Positions 44,336 to 54,897 of a DNA stretch of 64,000 nucleotides are shown in pieces. The notes below the pieces were generated by a model that did no database searches, was not told the DNA's origin, and was given only the letters and a program-made list of their open reading frames with translations. Within the stretch, counting starts at the first letter, position 1; every line of letters starts with the position of its first letter. The stretch is from Virgibacillus sp. NKC19-16 (lineage in GTDB: Bacteria > Bacillota > Bacilli > Bacillales > Amphibacillaceae). The position numbers were made by a program, and so were the translations under genes. Where the stretch lies: NCBI RefSeq assembly GCF_021560035.1, contig NZ_CP074373.1, positions 1,112,001 to 1,176,000 of the forward strand, in the 5' to 3' direction.

Positions 44336-45220
44336 TTAAATCGTAAACAATTCCGACATGGCGATAAATTCACGTACAGCGAACGGTAAGTAGGTGTTTT
44401 TTCTCCAAATCATGCCTAACTCCAAATTAACAACAGGTCTGTTAAAAGGAATGGCGATAATTTTTTCGTTGTTAATCTGGTTACAAATTTTACTCGGTAA
44501 TAAAGCAACACCTAACTTTGCTTCAACCATTTCAACCATAAAGTCTTTTTGCGAGCTTTCACAGACGATATTTGGATAAAAGTCGTGTTTTTCGCAAGCT
44601 TCAATAATACTGTCATGCAGGGAGAAATCATTCCGGTACAAAATAAATGGCTCTTTTTTGATATGTGAAAAGTCGATTGTATCTTTTTTAGCTAAAGGAT
44701 TGTCTTTATGCACAATAAGCATTAGGGGATCCTTTAATAGTTTAACAGTTTCAAAGTTTCCTTTTCGAATGGGCACATTACATACTAAACCAATGTCAAG
44801 TGTGCCTTCATCAACGCCATGTTTAATTTTGTTACTGCCTACTTCAGTTAAGATCAATTCAATGGAAGGATAAGCTTCTTTGTATTGGCTGATTAATTTT
44901 GAAAAAAATGCAGCACCTATAATAGGGGGGATTCCAATTTTAATTTCACCTTTTTTCAAATCAATGACATCATTTAGTTCAGATGTTAAATTTTCAAACG
45001 CATGCAGTACATGTTTCGCATTTACTAAAAGGGCTTGACCTGCATCCGTTAGATCCAATTGATTAGCCCCTCTATAAAAAAGCGGAGCACCGAGTTCGGC
45101 CTCAAGGTTTTTAATTGTCTTGCTTAATGACGGCTGAGAAATATGAAGGATGGATGCGGCTCTTGTAAAGTTCAACTGTTTCGCAACTTCTGCAAAATAT
45201 TCTATCTGTCTTATTTCCAT
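44336..45220 (-). CDS. LysR-family regulator of the glycolate operon
   Basis: 294 aa from ATG 45220 with GAAAGGG eight bases upstream; the in-frame GTG nine bases earlier overlaps that site. N-terminal helix-turn-helix (MEIRQIEYFAEVAKQLNFTR, AASILHISQPSLSKTIKNLE) and C-terminal periplasmic-binding-like effector domain. It is divergent from malate synthase G with 157 bases between, the usual position for an activator of the neighbouring operon. Glycolate or glyoxylate is the expected effector. It is not the GntR-type GlcC used by E. coli. Confidence 0.88.
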   Translation of the reverse strand: MEIRQIEYFAEVAKQLNFTRAASILHISQPSLSKTIKNLEAELGAPLFYRGANQLDLTDAGQALLVNAKHVLHAFENLTSELNDVIDLKKGEIKIGIPPIIGAAFFSKLISQYKEAYPSIELILTEVGSNKIKHGVDEGTLDIGLVCNVPIRKGNFETVKLLKDPLMLIVHKDNPLAKKDTIDFSHIKKEPFILYRNDFSLHDSIIEACEKHDFYPNIVCESSQKDFMVEMVEAKLGVALLPSKICNQINNEKIIAIPFNRPVVNLELGMIWRKNTYLPFAVREFIAMSELFTI

Positions 45221-45377
45221 GATAGGCACCCTTTCAAGACAATATTTTGTAATTTTTCCTCTATTATACTACAAGGTATAGCCAAAAGGAATAACGTTCA
45301 TGCAAAAAATGTATTTTTGTTTTTACACCGCTCTGTAATAGAATAGAAGTAGAATGAAGGAAGTGGAGGTATGATGA

Positions 45378-47558
45378 ATGGTGGATTACGTAAAAAAGGG
45401 AAGTATTCAGGTTGCAAAAGAGCTTTATGATTTTGTGAATGTGGAAGCGTTACCGGAAACAGGTCTTGACAATGAAACGTTTTGGACAGATTTGGGGGAG
45501 CTTATCTCTGATTTGACTCCAAAGAACAAAGCATTGTTAGTAGAACGCGAGGAATTTCAAAAGCAAATTGATACATGGCATAAAGAAAACCAAACGTTTG
45601 ACTCTGATACGTACAAAGCATTCTTGGAGCATATCGGCTACTTGGAGCCGCGTGTTGATGATTTTAACATAACGACAGATAATATTGATGATGTTATTAC
45701 ACTTCAGGCTGGGCCGCAACTTGTTGTACCGATTGACAATTCGCGCTATGCAATCAATGCTGCTAACGCACGTTGGGGATCACTTTATGATGCATTGTAC
45801 GGAACAGATGTAATAAGTGAGGAAGGAGGGGCCGAGAAAAAAGGTTCATATAATCCTGTGCGCGGTGAAAAAGTCATAGCTTTTGCTAAAAACTTTCTAG
45901 ATGAACATGTACCACTTAAGGGTTCCTCACATACAGAAGCAACATATTATGCAATCGTTAATGGGAAATTTGAAGTCACACTTAAAAACGGTGACACAAC
46001 GGAACTGATAGATGCTTCTAAATTTGCTGGCTACCAGGGGCAAGCGGAAGATCCCAGTGCTGTCTTGCTGAAAAATAACGGATTACATTTTGAAATCCAA
46101 ATCGACCGAAATCACTCGATTGGAAAAACGGATGAGGCGGGCGTGAAAGATATTTACCTAGAGTCTGCTACTTCCTCCATTATGGACTGTGAAGATTCCG
46201 TTGCGGCTGTAGACGCAGAGGATAAAACACTCGTATACCGCAACTGGCTTGGTCTTAGCAGAGGGGATTTAACATCTGTATTCACAAAAGAAAGAAAAGA
46301 AGTGACACGTACATTGAACTCTGACCGTACTTACATAGGCCCGAACGGCGAAGATGTCATACTATCCGGCCGTGTGCTTATGTTTATCCGTAATGTTGGT
46401 CACTTAATGACAAACAATGCGATTCTAGATGAAAACGGGCAAGAAGTTCCTGAGGGTATTATGGATGGTGTGTTTACAAGCTTGATGGCTAAACACGGCC
46501 TCTTAGGCAATGGACCATTGCAAAATTCGAAGGAAGGCTCTGTGTATATTGTTAAGCCGAAGATGCATGGTTCAAAAGAAGCTGCTTTTGCAAATGAATT
46601 ATTTAATCGTGTAGAAGATATGCTTGATATGAAGCGCAATACACTGAAAATCGGCTTAATGGATGAAGAACGCCGTACCAGCTTGAATTTGAAAAATAGT
46701 ATTAATGAGGTAAAAGAAAGAATTGTTTTCATTAATACAGGTTTCTTAGACCGTACAGGTGACGAAATCCATACATCAATGGAAGCAGGTCCGATGATTC
46801 GTAAAGGTGAGATGAAATCATCCACTTGGCTGAATGCCTATGAGAAAAATAACGTACGTGTTGGCTTAGCTGCTGGTTTGAAAGGGAAAGCACAAATTGG
46901 TAAAGGAATGTGGGCCATGCCAGATTTGATGGATGCGATGCTTAAAGAGAAGAGAGGGCATTTACAGGCAGGTGGGAACACAGCCTGGGTTCCATCACCA
47001 ACGGCAGCAACACTGCATGCACTTCACTATCATGAAATTGATGTAAGAAAAGTGCAAGAAGAACTAGCAAACGAAGTAAAAGATTACCGTGATGAAATTT
47101 TGCAAATTCCAGTTGCAGAAAATCCAAACTGGTCGGCAGAGGAAATACAGGAAGAGCTTGATAACAGTGCACAGACATTACTTGGATACGTTGTTCGTTG
47201 GGTTGAGCAAGGTGTGGGCTGTTCCAAAGTTCCTGACATTAACAATGTTGCGCTTATGGAAGACCGAGCTACTTTGCGCATTTCCAGCCAAATGATAGCA
47301 AACTGGCTGCACCATGGTATTTGTACAGAGGAGCAAACATTAAATACGCTGAAGCGCATGGCTAAAATTGTTGACGGGCAAAATGCAGGAGATGTACTAT
47401 ACCGTCCAATGGCGCCTAACTTCGATGACTCGATCGCATTCCAAGCAGCTTGCGACCTTGTATTTAAAGGAAAAGATCAGCCAAGCGGCTACACAGAGCC
47501 AATTCTTCACCGTCGACGTCAAGAAGTAAAAGAAAGTGCACATGTACTAAAATCGTGA
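45378..47558 (+). CDS. glcB: Malate synthase G
   Basis: 726 aa, the length of malate synthase G rather than the shorter A form. Features: the N-terminal extension, [19 protein letters not shown] with acidic metal ligands, [32 protein letters not shown], and the C-terminal catalytic region with [14 protein letters not shown] 45378 has GGAGG eight bases upstream. It condenses glyoxylate with acetyl-CoA to malate. Glyoxylate would come from the glycolate oxidase encoded just downstream. No isocitrate lyase is present in the window, which supports a glycolate rather than an acetate role. Confidence 0.95.
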   Translation: MVDYVKKGSIQVAKELYDFVNVEALPETGLDNETFWTDLGELISDLTPKNKALLVEREEFQKQIDTWHKENQTFDSDTYKAFLEHIGYLEPRVDDFNITTDNIDDVITLQAGPQLVVPIDNSRYAINAANARWGSLYDALYGTDVISEEGGAEKKGSYNPVRGEKVIAFAKNFLDEHVPLKGSSHTEATYYAIVNGKFEVTLKNGDTTELIDASKFAGYQGQAEDPSAVLLKNNGLHFEIQIDRNHSIGKTDEAGVKDIYLESATSSIMDCEDSVAAVDAEDKTLVYRNWLGLSRGDLTSVFTKERKEVTRTLNSDRTYIGPNGEDVILSGRVLMFIRNVGHLMTNNAILDENGQEVPEGIMDGVFTSLMAKHGLLGNGPLQNSKEGSVYIVKPKMHGSKEAAFANELFNRVEDMLDMKRNTLKIGLMDEERRTSLNLKNSINEVKERIVFINTGFLDRTGDEIHTSMEAGPMIRKGEMKSSTWLNAYEKNNVRVGLAAGLKGKAQIGKGMWAMPDLMDAMLKEKRGHLQAGGNTAWVPSPTAATLHALHYHEIDVRKVQEELANEVKDYRDEILQIPVAENPNWSAEEIQEELDNSAQTLLGYVVRWVEQGVGCSKVPDINNVALMEDRATLRISSQMIANWLHHGICTEEQTLNTLKRMAKIVDGQNAGDVLYRPMAPNFDDSIAFQAACDLVFKGKDQPSGYTEPILHRRRQEVKESAHVLKS

Positions 47559-47683
47559 TAGGGGGGAGGTGACTCACGCCTCGTCTATAGGAATAGGTTA
47601 ATGGGGCTGTTGCTTCCGTATGCAGCCAGTCCCTACTATTCTATAAATATATAATGATATTTCTGATTTTTTGAAACAGTGTG

Positions 47684-47712
47684 TTGACCTAGATATAGTA
47701 CAGTGATTTAAT
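47684..47712 (+). promoter_or_regulatory. Possible promoter between glcB and glcE
   Basis: TTGACC (47684-47689) and TTTAAT (47707-47712) are 17 bases apart. The -10 is poor. It lies about 150 bases before glcE in the 306-base gap after glcB, upstream of the cre box, so CcpA could block elongation. Confidence 0.4.
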
Positions 47713-47764
47713 AGAATAAAGAACCGCTATAAATAGGTACGGTACTGATATGTTAATCCATTTA

Positions 47765-47780
47765 ATGGAAACGATTTCAT
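47765..47780 (+). promoter_or_regulatory. Perfect cre box before glcEFD
   Basis: ATGGAAACGATTTCAT matches the CcpA consensus WTGNNARCGNWWWCAW at every position. It lies 85 bases before glcE, within the transcribed leader if the promoter at 47684 is used. Strong evidence for carbon catabolite repression of glycolate oxidation. Confidence 0.82.
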
Positions 47781-47864
47781 TAAGTGATCAAATCATTTTA
47801 GAAGCATAGATATTTACAAGAGCTAAGCGATTTCTCAACCAAAAACCAAAGGGGGTATGGCAAC

Positions 47865-49181
47865 ATGGTTTCTCCGGATCTAGCAGGACTTTTGCCGAAA
47901 GTACAAATGAAGCCAAGCCATGAAACAAGGCATCCGCTTGGAAATGGCGGTATGCAAATCATGGAGGCCCATTCTGAAGCAGACATTTCAAAAGTCCTTG
48001 AATATGCGAATAAATACGATAAAACGGTCAATATTGTTTCAGGTGGTACGAAACGAGGATACGGAGGGGCGATTGAACAGGCAGATATTCTATTATCGCT
48101 TGCCAAATACAAAGGTATTGTGGAGCATTCAGCTGGAGACCTGACATTAACGGTGAAACCTGGAACGACGTTAAAAGAAATTACAGATGAAGTAGGCAAA
48201 AAAGGGCAGCGTGTAGCGCTTGACGCTCCCTGGCCTGAGATGGCAACGATTGGCGGCATTATTGCAGCGAATGACAGCGGGGCGAAACGACTGCTTTATG
48301 GATCTGCCAGAGATTTGGTTATCGGAACACGAATCGTGTACGCAGACGGAAACGTTATCCGTACAGGTGGTAAAGTTGTGAAAAACGTCGCGGGTTATGA
48401 CATGAATAAACTTTTCATCGGGTCAATGGGAACGCTTGGTGTCATTAGTGAAATCACGATTAAGTTACGTCCGCTCCCGAAATATGAGGGGTTGTCTCTT
48501 CTGTATTTCCCTAAAGGTAATGAACAAAAGATTCGTGAATTCTCTGTGTTCATCCTCGATTCAATGATGGAACCGGTATCTATTGAACTTTTAAATCCTT
48601 CTGTTGCTGAAAAGATGACTGGCAAAAATCACTATACACTTGCCATTTCATTTGAAGACCGAGAAAATGCTGTTCTCGATCAGGAGAATTGGGTAGATGA
48701 ACATTTGCCAGGTGAAGTGGAACATTCTGTATTACACGCGGAAGAAGCAAGACAATGGTGGGAAAGATTTCGCCATATTGGACCCAATGGGTACAATGAT
48801 GAAAAGAACGAAGCGGATACACAAGCTGCATTGAAAATTGGAAGTAATAATTTAGATGTTCCCGTTATCTTGGAAACAGCTGAGCAACTTTCTAAAGTAT
48901 ATCAAGTTTCCGTTGAAGCGCATGGTGGTGTAGGTCATGGTATTTCGAGGATATTTATAAAGGGATTTCCTGAAAATATTGTTTTATATATTAAGGCACT
49001 AAGGTCAAAGGCAGAAGAAAGGAATGGATATGCTGTTTGTACACATTTACCATTTAAGTTAAGAGAGTTGGTTAATGTTTGGGGTGAAAAACCATCTTAT
49101 TTTGCTTTGCTGGAAGGTATTAAACGAACGAACGACCCTAAGGGAAACCTAAATCGACAACGTTTTGTAGGAGGTATATAA
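47865..49181 (+). CDS. glcE: Glycolate oxidase FAD-binding subunit GlcE-like
   Basis: 438 aa with an N-terminal PCMH-type FAD domain (IVSGGTKRGYGG, TVKPGTTLKEITDEVGKKGQ, TIGGIIAANDSGAKRLLYGS) and a C-terminal FAD-oxidase-like domain. ATG 47865 follows AAAGGGGG. GlcE is one of three subunits (with GlcF and GlcD) of the membrane-associated glycolate oxidase that forms glyoxylate and passes electrons to quinone. Its stop is directly followed by the ATG of glcF. Confidence 0.85.
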   Translation: MVSPDLAGLLPKVQMKPSHETRHPLGNGGMQIMEAHSEADISKVLEYANKYDKTVNIVSGGTKRGYGGAIEQADILLSLAKYKGIVEHSAGDLTLTVKPGTTLKEITDEVGKKGQRVALDAPWPEMATIGGIIAANDSGAKRLLYGSARDLVIGTRIVYADGNVIRTGGKVVKNVAGYDMNKLFIGSMGTLGVISEITIKLRPLPKYEGLSLLYFPKGNEQKIREFSVFILDSMMEPVSIELLNPSVAEKMTGKNHYTLAISFEDRENAVLDQENWVDEHLPGEVEHSVLHAEEARQWWERFRHIGPNGYNDEKNEADTQAALKIGSNNLDVPVILETAEQLSKVYQVSVEAHGGVGHGISRIFIKGFPENIVLYIKALRSKAEERNGYAVCTHLPFKLRELVNVWGEKPSYFALLEGIKRTNDPKGNLNRQRFVGGI

Positions 49182-50564
49182 ATGAGTGTGGGTGAAAAAG
49201 AATCTGCTAACCTGGTGAATCTCTTGGAAAATGGGCCAGCCTGTCAAACAAAGACGTTAGGAAACTATCTTGGGGAGGATATTCCCGATGAAAATAAATG
49301 GGCAGACTGTGTTCACTGTGGCATGTGCCTTGAAGCTTGTCCCACTTACCAAGAAACAGGTGAAGAACAGCATTCACCAAGAGGACGCGTTTATTTAATT
49401 GAAGCAGTTGGGAAAGGAAAAATTGATATTAATGAAGCTTTTTCCAAACCCGTTTTTGATTGTCTTGATTGCCGTGCTTGTGAAACAGCATGTCCGGCAG
49501 ACGTCCAAGTCGGTGGGCTGATTGAAGAAGCTCGTGGACAAATTCGCCAAGCGATGCCTTTAACAGGTCTTACAGGTATGCTTAGTAAGACAGCTTTGAA
49601 CGGCTTTTTTCCGTATCAGAATCGTATGAATATGCTTGGGTCTTTTATGCGGTTTTACCAAAAAAGCGGTATGCAAAGTGTAGTTAGAAAAACAGGATTG
49701 CTAAATGTAATGCCAACACACTTGAAAGATATGGAATCCATTCTCCCGAAAGTTGAAAAACCTGTACTTGGCAGATATCCAGAGATCGTGCCTGCTGAAG
49801 AAGAGAAAAAGCAACGGGTTGGCATGCTGACAGGATGTATCATGGACGTCATGTTCAGTGATGTTAACGAAGCGACCATTCGCGTTCTCACACATAACGG
49901 GTTTGAAGTTGGTCTTCCGAAACAACAGGGGTGTTGTGGGGCTCTTCATATTCATGCCGGTGAAAGAGAAACAGGGAAAGAACTCGCCAAACAAAATATT
50001 GAGGCCTTTAAAGATTATGACAAAGTCCTTGTAAATGCTGCAGGCTGTGGATGTGCACTTCAGGAATATAATGAATTATTCAGAAATGACCCTGAAATGC
50101 TCCCTTTAGCAGAAGATTTTTCAGCGAAAATTGAAGATGTTTCTAAGTTCCTGTATGACAATGATTTTAAACGTCCAAAAGCAGAAGTTAATACAAAAAT
50201 TACGTACCATGACGCGTGTCATCTAGCGCACGGGCAGGGTATACGCTTTGAACCTCGCCAACTTTTAAATGAAATACCAGGCGTGGAAATGGTAGATTTA
50301 CCTGATGCTGACAGATGCTGTGGAAGTGCAGGAATCTATAACCTTACACATCCTGAGATGGCAGGGGCACTTCTTGAGCGTAAGGTGGACGATGTTCCTG
50401 AAAATATTGACATGATTTCAATGGGTAATCCCGGTTGTATGCTGCAAATCGCAATGGGGGTTAAAAAATATGGTAGAAGTGAAAAGGTTGTTCATACCGT
50501 ACAACTGCTTGATTGGGCTTATGAAAAAGAGAAAAGTGAGCAGGCCAAACTCGTGCAATCTTAA
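49182..50564 (+). CDS. glcF: Glycolate oxidase iron-sulfur subunit GlcF
   Basis: 460 aa. Two [4Fe-4S] motifs (CVHCGMCLEACPTY and CLDCRACETACPADV) are followed by two cysteine-rich CCG domains (CIMDVMF, QGCCGALHIHAGE; CHLAHGQG, DRCCGSAGIYNLTHPE). It transfers electrons from the flavin subunits toward the membrane quinone pool. The start directly abuts glcE. Confidence 0.93.
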   Translation: MSVGEKESANLVNLLENGPACQTKTLGNYLGEDIPDENKWADCVHCGMCLEACPTYQETGEEQHSPRGRVYLIEAVGKGKIDINEAFSKPVFDCLDCRACETACPADVQVGGLIEEARGQIRQAMPLTGLTGMLSKTALNGFFPYQNRMNMLGSFMRFYQKSGMQSVVRKTGLLNVMPTHLKDMESILPKVEKPVLGRYPEIVPAEEEKKQRVGMLTGCIMDVMFSDVNEATIRVLTHNGFEVGLPKQQGCCGALHIHAGERETGKELAKQNIEAFKDYDKVLVNAAGCGCALQEYNELFRNDPEMLPLAEDFSAKIEDVSKFLYDNDFKRPKAEVNTKITYHDACHLAHGQGIRFEPRQLLNEIPGVEMVDLPDADRCCGSAGIYNLTHPEMAGALLERKVDDVPENIDMISMGNPGCMLQIAMGVKKYGRSEKVVHTVQLLDWAYEKEKSEQAKLVQS

Positions 50565-50576
50565 TTAAAAAAGGAT

Positions 50577-52043
50577 GTGAAAGGTTTGTTTGGAAAAAAG
50601 CGTAAAAAGCAAAAACCTGATGCTGTTGTTCAGCAATTAATCAATATTGTTGGCGAGAGTGAAGTTCTTTATTTAAAAGAAGATCTCATTTCATATGAAT
50701 GTGACGGCTATACGATGTCAAAAGGGATGCCAAGAGCGGTTGTTTTTGTGAGGAATACAAAACAGGTTTCAGATGTTGTGAAATACTTAAATAAAGTAGA
50801 AATTCCTTATATCGCGCGTGGGGCTGGAACAGGCTTGAGCGGAGGCGCAACCCCGCTCGGAGGTGAAGTCCTAATTAGTCTGGTTCGGATGAAGAAGATG
50901 CTCCATCTTGACTTGGAAAATAGAAAAGCAGTTGTTGAGCCTGGCTATATTAACCTAAAGTTGACACAATCTATTTCAGACAAAGGCTATTATTACGCAC
51001 CAGACCCTTCAAGCCAATATGCATGCACAATTGGTGGCAATGTTGCTGAAAATTCGGGTGGTGCTCACTGTTTAAAATATGGCGTTACGACAAATCATAT
51101 CTTGGGGCTTGAGATCGTTCTTCCTAGTGGTGAAATTATTGAAATAGGTGAGGACGGGGTTCCAGATCGTCCGGGATACGATTTACTTGGGCTCTTGACT
51201 GGTTCAGAGGGGACGCTTGGCATTGTGACAAAAGTTACGGTGAAGGTGTTAAAAACCCCTGAAGGTAAGAAAACCGTTCTTGCTTATTATGATGATATTA
51301 ATGATGCAAGCCAAGCTGTTTCAGATATTATTTCTGCTGGTATTATTCCAGCCGCACTTGAAATGATGGATTCTATAGCCATCGAAGGTGTTGAATCCGC
51401 CGCTTATCCGGTTGGGCACCCGAGAGATATTGCTGCGTTTTTGCTTATTGAAGTTGATGGAATCGCGGCTGGAATTGATGATCAAATCGATGAAATTCTT
51501 GACGTTTGTCAAAATAATAATGTACGTGAGGTAAAAGTGGCTAAAGATGAAGCAGAGCGAGGACTTTGGTGGGCAAACCGCAAGATGGGATTTGGTGCAA
51601 TGGGGGCAATCTCTCCTGACTACCTCGTACAAGATGGTGTTATTCCTAGAACACGTTTGCCTGAAGTGCTTGCAAAAATTTCCGAAATTAGTCTGAAGTA
51701 TGAGCTTCGTATTGCAAACATTTTCCATGCAGGGGATGGGAATCTTCATCCGCTTATTTTATTCGATGCAAGTATTCCCGGGCAAAGTGAACGAGCTTCA
51801 AAAGCGGGTTCGGAATGCTTGAAAGTTTGTGCCGATATTGGCGGTTCGATTACTGGTGAACACGGTGTAGGGATCGAAAAGTCAGCGGAAATGCGTTTTA
51901 TCTTCAGTGACGAGGAAATGGCTGCGCAAACGGATATACGTGCTGTATTTAATCCCGAGGATCTATTAAATCCCGGTAAACTATTTCCAAGCCCTGGTCG
52001 CTGTGTAGAAGTGAAGCAAGAATGGAAGACAGTAGAAGTATAA
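50577..52043 (+). CDS. glcD: Glycolate oxidase catalytic subunit GlcD
   Basis: 488 aa. FAD-binding PCMH domain (ARGAGTGLSGGATPLGGEV, PDPSSQYACTIGGNVAENSG) and C-terminal FAD-oxidase domain with NIFHAGDGNLHPLI and GEHGVG motifs typical of GlcD/D-lactate dehydrogenases. GTG 50577 is close to its AAAAAGG site; TTG 50586 is an equally good start with better spacing. It oxidises glycolate to glyoxylate; D-lactate is often a side substrate. Forms a complex with GlcE and GlcF encoded upstream. Confidence 0.92.
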   Translation: MKGLFGKKRKKQKPDAVVQQLINIVGESEVLYLKEDLISYECDGYTMSKGMPRAVVFVRNTKQVSDVVKYLNKVEIPYIARGAGTGLSGGATPLGGEVLISLVRMKKMLHLDLENRKAVVEPGYINLKLTQSISDKGYYYAPDPSSQYACTIGGNVAENSGGAHCLKYGVTTNHILGLEIVLPSGEIIEIGEDGVPDRPGYDLLGLLTGSEGTLGIVTKVTVKVLKTPEGKKTVLAYYDDINDASQAVSDIISAGIIPAALEMMDSIAIEGVESAAYPVGHPRDIAAFLLIEVDGIAAGIDDQIDEILDVCQNNNVREVKVAKDEAERGLWWANRKMGFGAMGAISPDYLVQDGVIPRTRLPEVLAKISEISLKYELRIANIFHAGDGNLHPLILFDASIPGQSERASKAGSECLKVCADIGGSITGEHGVGIEKSAEMRFIFSDEEMAAQTDIRAVFNPEDLLNPGKLFPSPGRCVEVKQEWKTVEV

Positions 52044-52105
52044 TAGCCTGAGAGACGGGCCACTTGACCCATCTCTTAAGAACTGGAGCTTGAGGAGTGA
52101 AAACA

Positions 52106-52870
52106 ATGAAATTCGCTAGATTTAAAAAACAGATGGATGAAAGAGTTTTGCAAGGAATCGCAACAGACAATGGTATCAAACAAATTGAAGGAGACATATT
52201 TACAGGTTGGAACCATACAGAAGTAATCCACAGCTATTCTGAGATTAAATTATTGGCACCGCTTATACCGAAACACGTAATTGGAATTGGTGCAAATTAT
52301 GTCGGTAAAACGGATGACTTACCCTCTGAATTACCTGAGATTCCAGTGTTTTTTTATAAACCAGTTTCCTCTGTTATTGGAAGTGGAGAAGCTATAGTTT
52401 TACCAAGAAAAGTTGAAGAAGTGAAATTTGAATCAGAGCTTGCAGTAGTGATTGGGCAACGCGCGAGTAACCTTACTGAACAAGAGGTTACAGACTATAT
52501 TTTTGGTTATACGGTAGCCAATGATGTAACGGCACCGCAATTTTTCCATGAAGATGGACATTGGATGGTAGGAAAATCATTTGACACGTTTACACCGCTC
52601 GGACCATACATCGAAACTGAACTCGACCCTGATAATGTCAAAGTTGAAGCATATTTAAACGGTGACAAGAAACAGGATAGCACAACAGCACTTATGATTT
52701 TTTCCATGAGAAAGATGATTGCTTACCTTTCCAGTGTGATGACGCTGGAAGCGGGGGATGTTATTTTAACTGGCAGTCCGCTCGGCGCTGAAATGATGAA
52801 AGATGGAGATGAAATCAACTGTAAAATTGCTGAAATTGGTGAGCTTCGTAATCCAGTAAAACAGGGTTGA
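52106..52870 (+). CDS. Fumarylacetoacetate hydrolase (FAH)-family protein
   Basis: 254 aa from ATG 52106, eight bases after GAGGAG. Shows the FAH-fold metal site (FESELAVVIGQRA, NDVTAPQFF and a late SPLG). Family members act as hydrolases, decarboxylases or isomerases of 2-oxo acids such as acylpyruvates or oxaloacetate. Placed between glcD and the glycolate permease, an oxaloacetate/acylpyruvate-type decarboxylase feeding off malate synthase products is conceivable. No specific substrate can be assigned. Confidence 0.75.
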   Translation: MKFARFKKQMDERVLQGIATDNGIKQIEGDIFTGWNHTEVIHSYSEIKLLAPLIPKHVIGIGANYVGKTDDLPSELPEIPVFFYKPVSSVIGSGEAIVLPRKVEEVKFESELAVVIGQRASNLTEQEVTDYIFGYTVANDVTAPQFFHEDGHWMVGKSFDTFTPLGPYIETELDPDNVKVEAYLNGDKKQDSTTALMIFSMRKMIAYLSSVMTLEAGDVILTGSPLGAEMMKDGDEINCKIAEIGELRNPVKQG

Positions 52871-52967
52871 CTTTATTTTGGTTATTAAACAATATTTTTC
52901 CTGCTTGTTATAGGCAGACATACGTATTGTTTTATATAAAAAATATGTAAAAGGGAGGGATTTTAAA

Positions 52968-54731
52968 ATGAGTAGTGGAATATTAGCTATTCTGGCCTTG
53001 CTTCCAATTATCGTTGTTGCTGTTTTTTTAGTTGGACTTAAATGGCCAGCGAGTAAGGCCATGCCGCTTTCCTACATTGTCGCTGTTTTACTGGCTCTTT
53101 TCGTTTGGGATGTAGCCTTTCCCAAAGTAGCTGCTGCATCTGTTCATGGTCTGATCGTTGCTGTTACACTTTTATTTATTATTTTTGGCGCTATTTTACT
53201 GTTAAACACACTGCAAGAAAGCGGAGGGCTTCATACTATTCGTCGCGGTTTTACAGATATTACCCCTGACCGGCGTATTCAAGTAATTATCATTGCATGG
53301 CTGTTTGGTTCATTTATTGAAGGTTCAGCAGGATTTGGTACACCTGCAGCTGTTGCAGTGCCATTATTGGTTGGACTTGGATTTCCGGCGATGGCAGCTG
53401 TTGTCTCCGGCATGGTTATCCAAAGTACACCAGTATCATTTGGAGCAGTTGGAACGCCAATGATTGTGGGAGTGGGAACAGGAGTTGAGCCGCTCGCCCA
53501 AATCACTGATGTGTCCGGCTTCGTATTTAGTGTTGCTGGTAAGGCGGCCTTGCTTCATACCATTGCGGGACTATTAATTCCGTTATTTTTAGTCGCTATC
53601 TTAACACGATTTTTTGGGAAGAATAAATCATTCAGTGAAGGGTTAAAGGTCTGGAAGTTCGCAATCTTTGCATCCCTCGCGATGACGATACCATATGTTA
53701 TTGTTGCAAATTTATTAGGACCTGAGTTTCCTGCAATGATTGGTGGCTTAGTTGGATTGGCAATTGTAATTCCAGCTGCCAAAAGGGGTTTCCTAATGCC
53801 AAAGGAAGACGAAATTTGGGACTTCGAATCAAAAGACCGCTGGGATCCAACGTGGACCGGGCGAGTTGAACTTAAACATAGTGATATTTATGCAGGTAAA
53901 ATAAGCATGTGGCGCGCATGGGCTCCATACGTTTTGATTGCCGCACTTTTATTGATTTCAAGGCTAACCGTAGTTGGAGATTGGCTTAAGGCTGGCACGA
54001 TAACGGTTCCTAATATTTTTGGGACAGAAATAACCTCCAGCTGGGAAATTCTATTTTCCCCGGGATTTATTTTTATCGTTGTTGCAGTATTCACATACTA
54101 TATGCACGGGATGAGAGCCATGGAATTCGCTAGAGCCTGGAAAGACTCCGGTAAAACAATGATTGCTGCTGGGTCGGCTCTTATCTTTACTGTTCCTATG
54201 GTGCAGGTGTTTCTTAACTCAGACGGCGGAGCGGCTGGTTATCAAGAAATGCCGCTAGCTTTAGCAGAAGGTGTTGCAAATCTTGCGGGATCTATGTATC
54301 CAATCTTTGCAACGTTCGTTGGAGGGCTCGGCGCATTTGTTGCTGGCAGTAATACGGTTAGTAACATGATGTTCTCCCTTTTCCAATTCGGGGTAGGCGA
54401 GCGCATCGGTGGTGACGCGACGTGGATGGTTGCACTTCAAGCAGTTGGTGGTGCAGCTGGAAATATGATTTGTGTGCATAACGTTGTCGCAGCATCAGCG
54501 GTTGTTGGGCTTGTAGGGAAAGAAGGAGACGTTATTCGAAAAACGCTTCTCCCGTTTTTCTATTATTCATTGTTGTTAGGTTCCATAGGTTATTCGATTA
54601 TGTGGACAGCCGAAAAGGGGATTTTCAACATTGGATCGATTATCGCGGTTATTATTTGGGGGATCGTTATTTACATTATTGCGACAAACAACAAGCGTTT
54701 AGACGCCATTCAACGTCGCGCCGCTTCTTAA
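52968..54731 (+). CDS. lctP: L-lactate/glycolate permease (LctP/GlcA family)
   Basis: 587 aa with about 13-14 membrane helices. The family signature FIEGSAGFGTPAAVAVPLLVG and a late AGSNTVSNMMFSLFQFGVG are present. Members import lactate and glycolate with protons. As last gene of a glycolate operon it is best read as the glycolate importer, equivalent to GlcA. GGGAGGG precedes ATG 52968, and a terminator follows. Confidence 0.9.
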   Translation: MSSGILAILALLPIIVVAVFLVGLKWPASKAMPLSYIVAVLLALFVWDVAFPKVAAASVHGLIVAVTLLFIIFGAILLLNTLQESGGLHTIRRGFTDITPDRRIQVIIIAWLFGSFIEGSAGFGTPAAVAVPLLVGLGFPAMAAVVSGMVIQSTPVSFGAVGTPMIVGVGTGVEPLAQITDVSGFVFSVAGKAALLHTIAGLLIPLFLVAILTRFFGKNKSFSEGLKVWKFAIFASLAMTIPYVIVANLLGPEFPAMIGGLVGLAIVIPAAKRGFLMPKEDEIWDFESKDRWDPTWTGRVELKHSDIYAGKISMWRAWAPYVLIAALLLISRLTVVGDWLKAGTITVPNIFGTEITSSWEILFSPGFIFIVVAVFTYYMHGMRAMEFARAWKDSGKTMIAAGSALIFTVPMVQVFLNSDGGAAGYQEMPLALAEGVANLAGSMYPIFATFVGGLGAFVAGSNTVSNMMFSLFQFGVGERIGGDATWMVALQAVGGAAGNMICVHNVVAASAVVGLVGKEGDVIRKTLLPFFYYSLLLGSIGYSIMWTAEKGIFNIGSIIAVIIWGIVIYIIATNNKRLDAIQRRAAS

Positions 54732-54748
54732 ATCCTATTGTAATGAAG

Positions 54749-54774
54749 CTCCTTCTGAATAGAGGGAGTTTTTT
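54749..54774 (+). terminator. Terminator of the glycolate operon
   Basis: CTCCTTCT pairs with AGAGGGAG (one G-U), loop GAAT, followed by TTTTTT. Confidence 0.85.
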
Positions 54775-54897
54775 ATGTTTTAAAATGGTTCTTGGATATT
54801 CATTAGTATAAAATCTCATGGCCTGGCAGCATCTCCTTATCTTGTTTTAAGGCATTCCGTTGTTCCTTGACCAGTGATTTTTAACGTCGACTCACAT

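Noticed and set aside
46400-47359. Minus-strand frames within malate synthase G
   Set aside because: Shadow frames of a full-length conserved enzyme.
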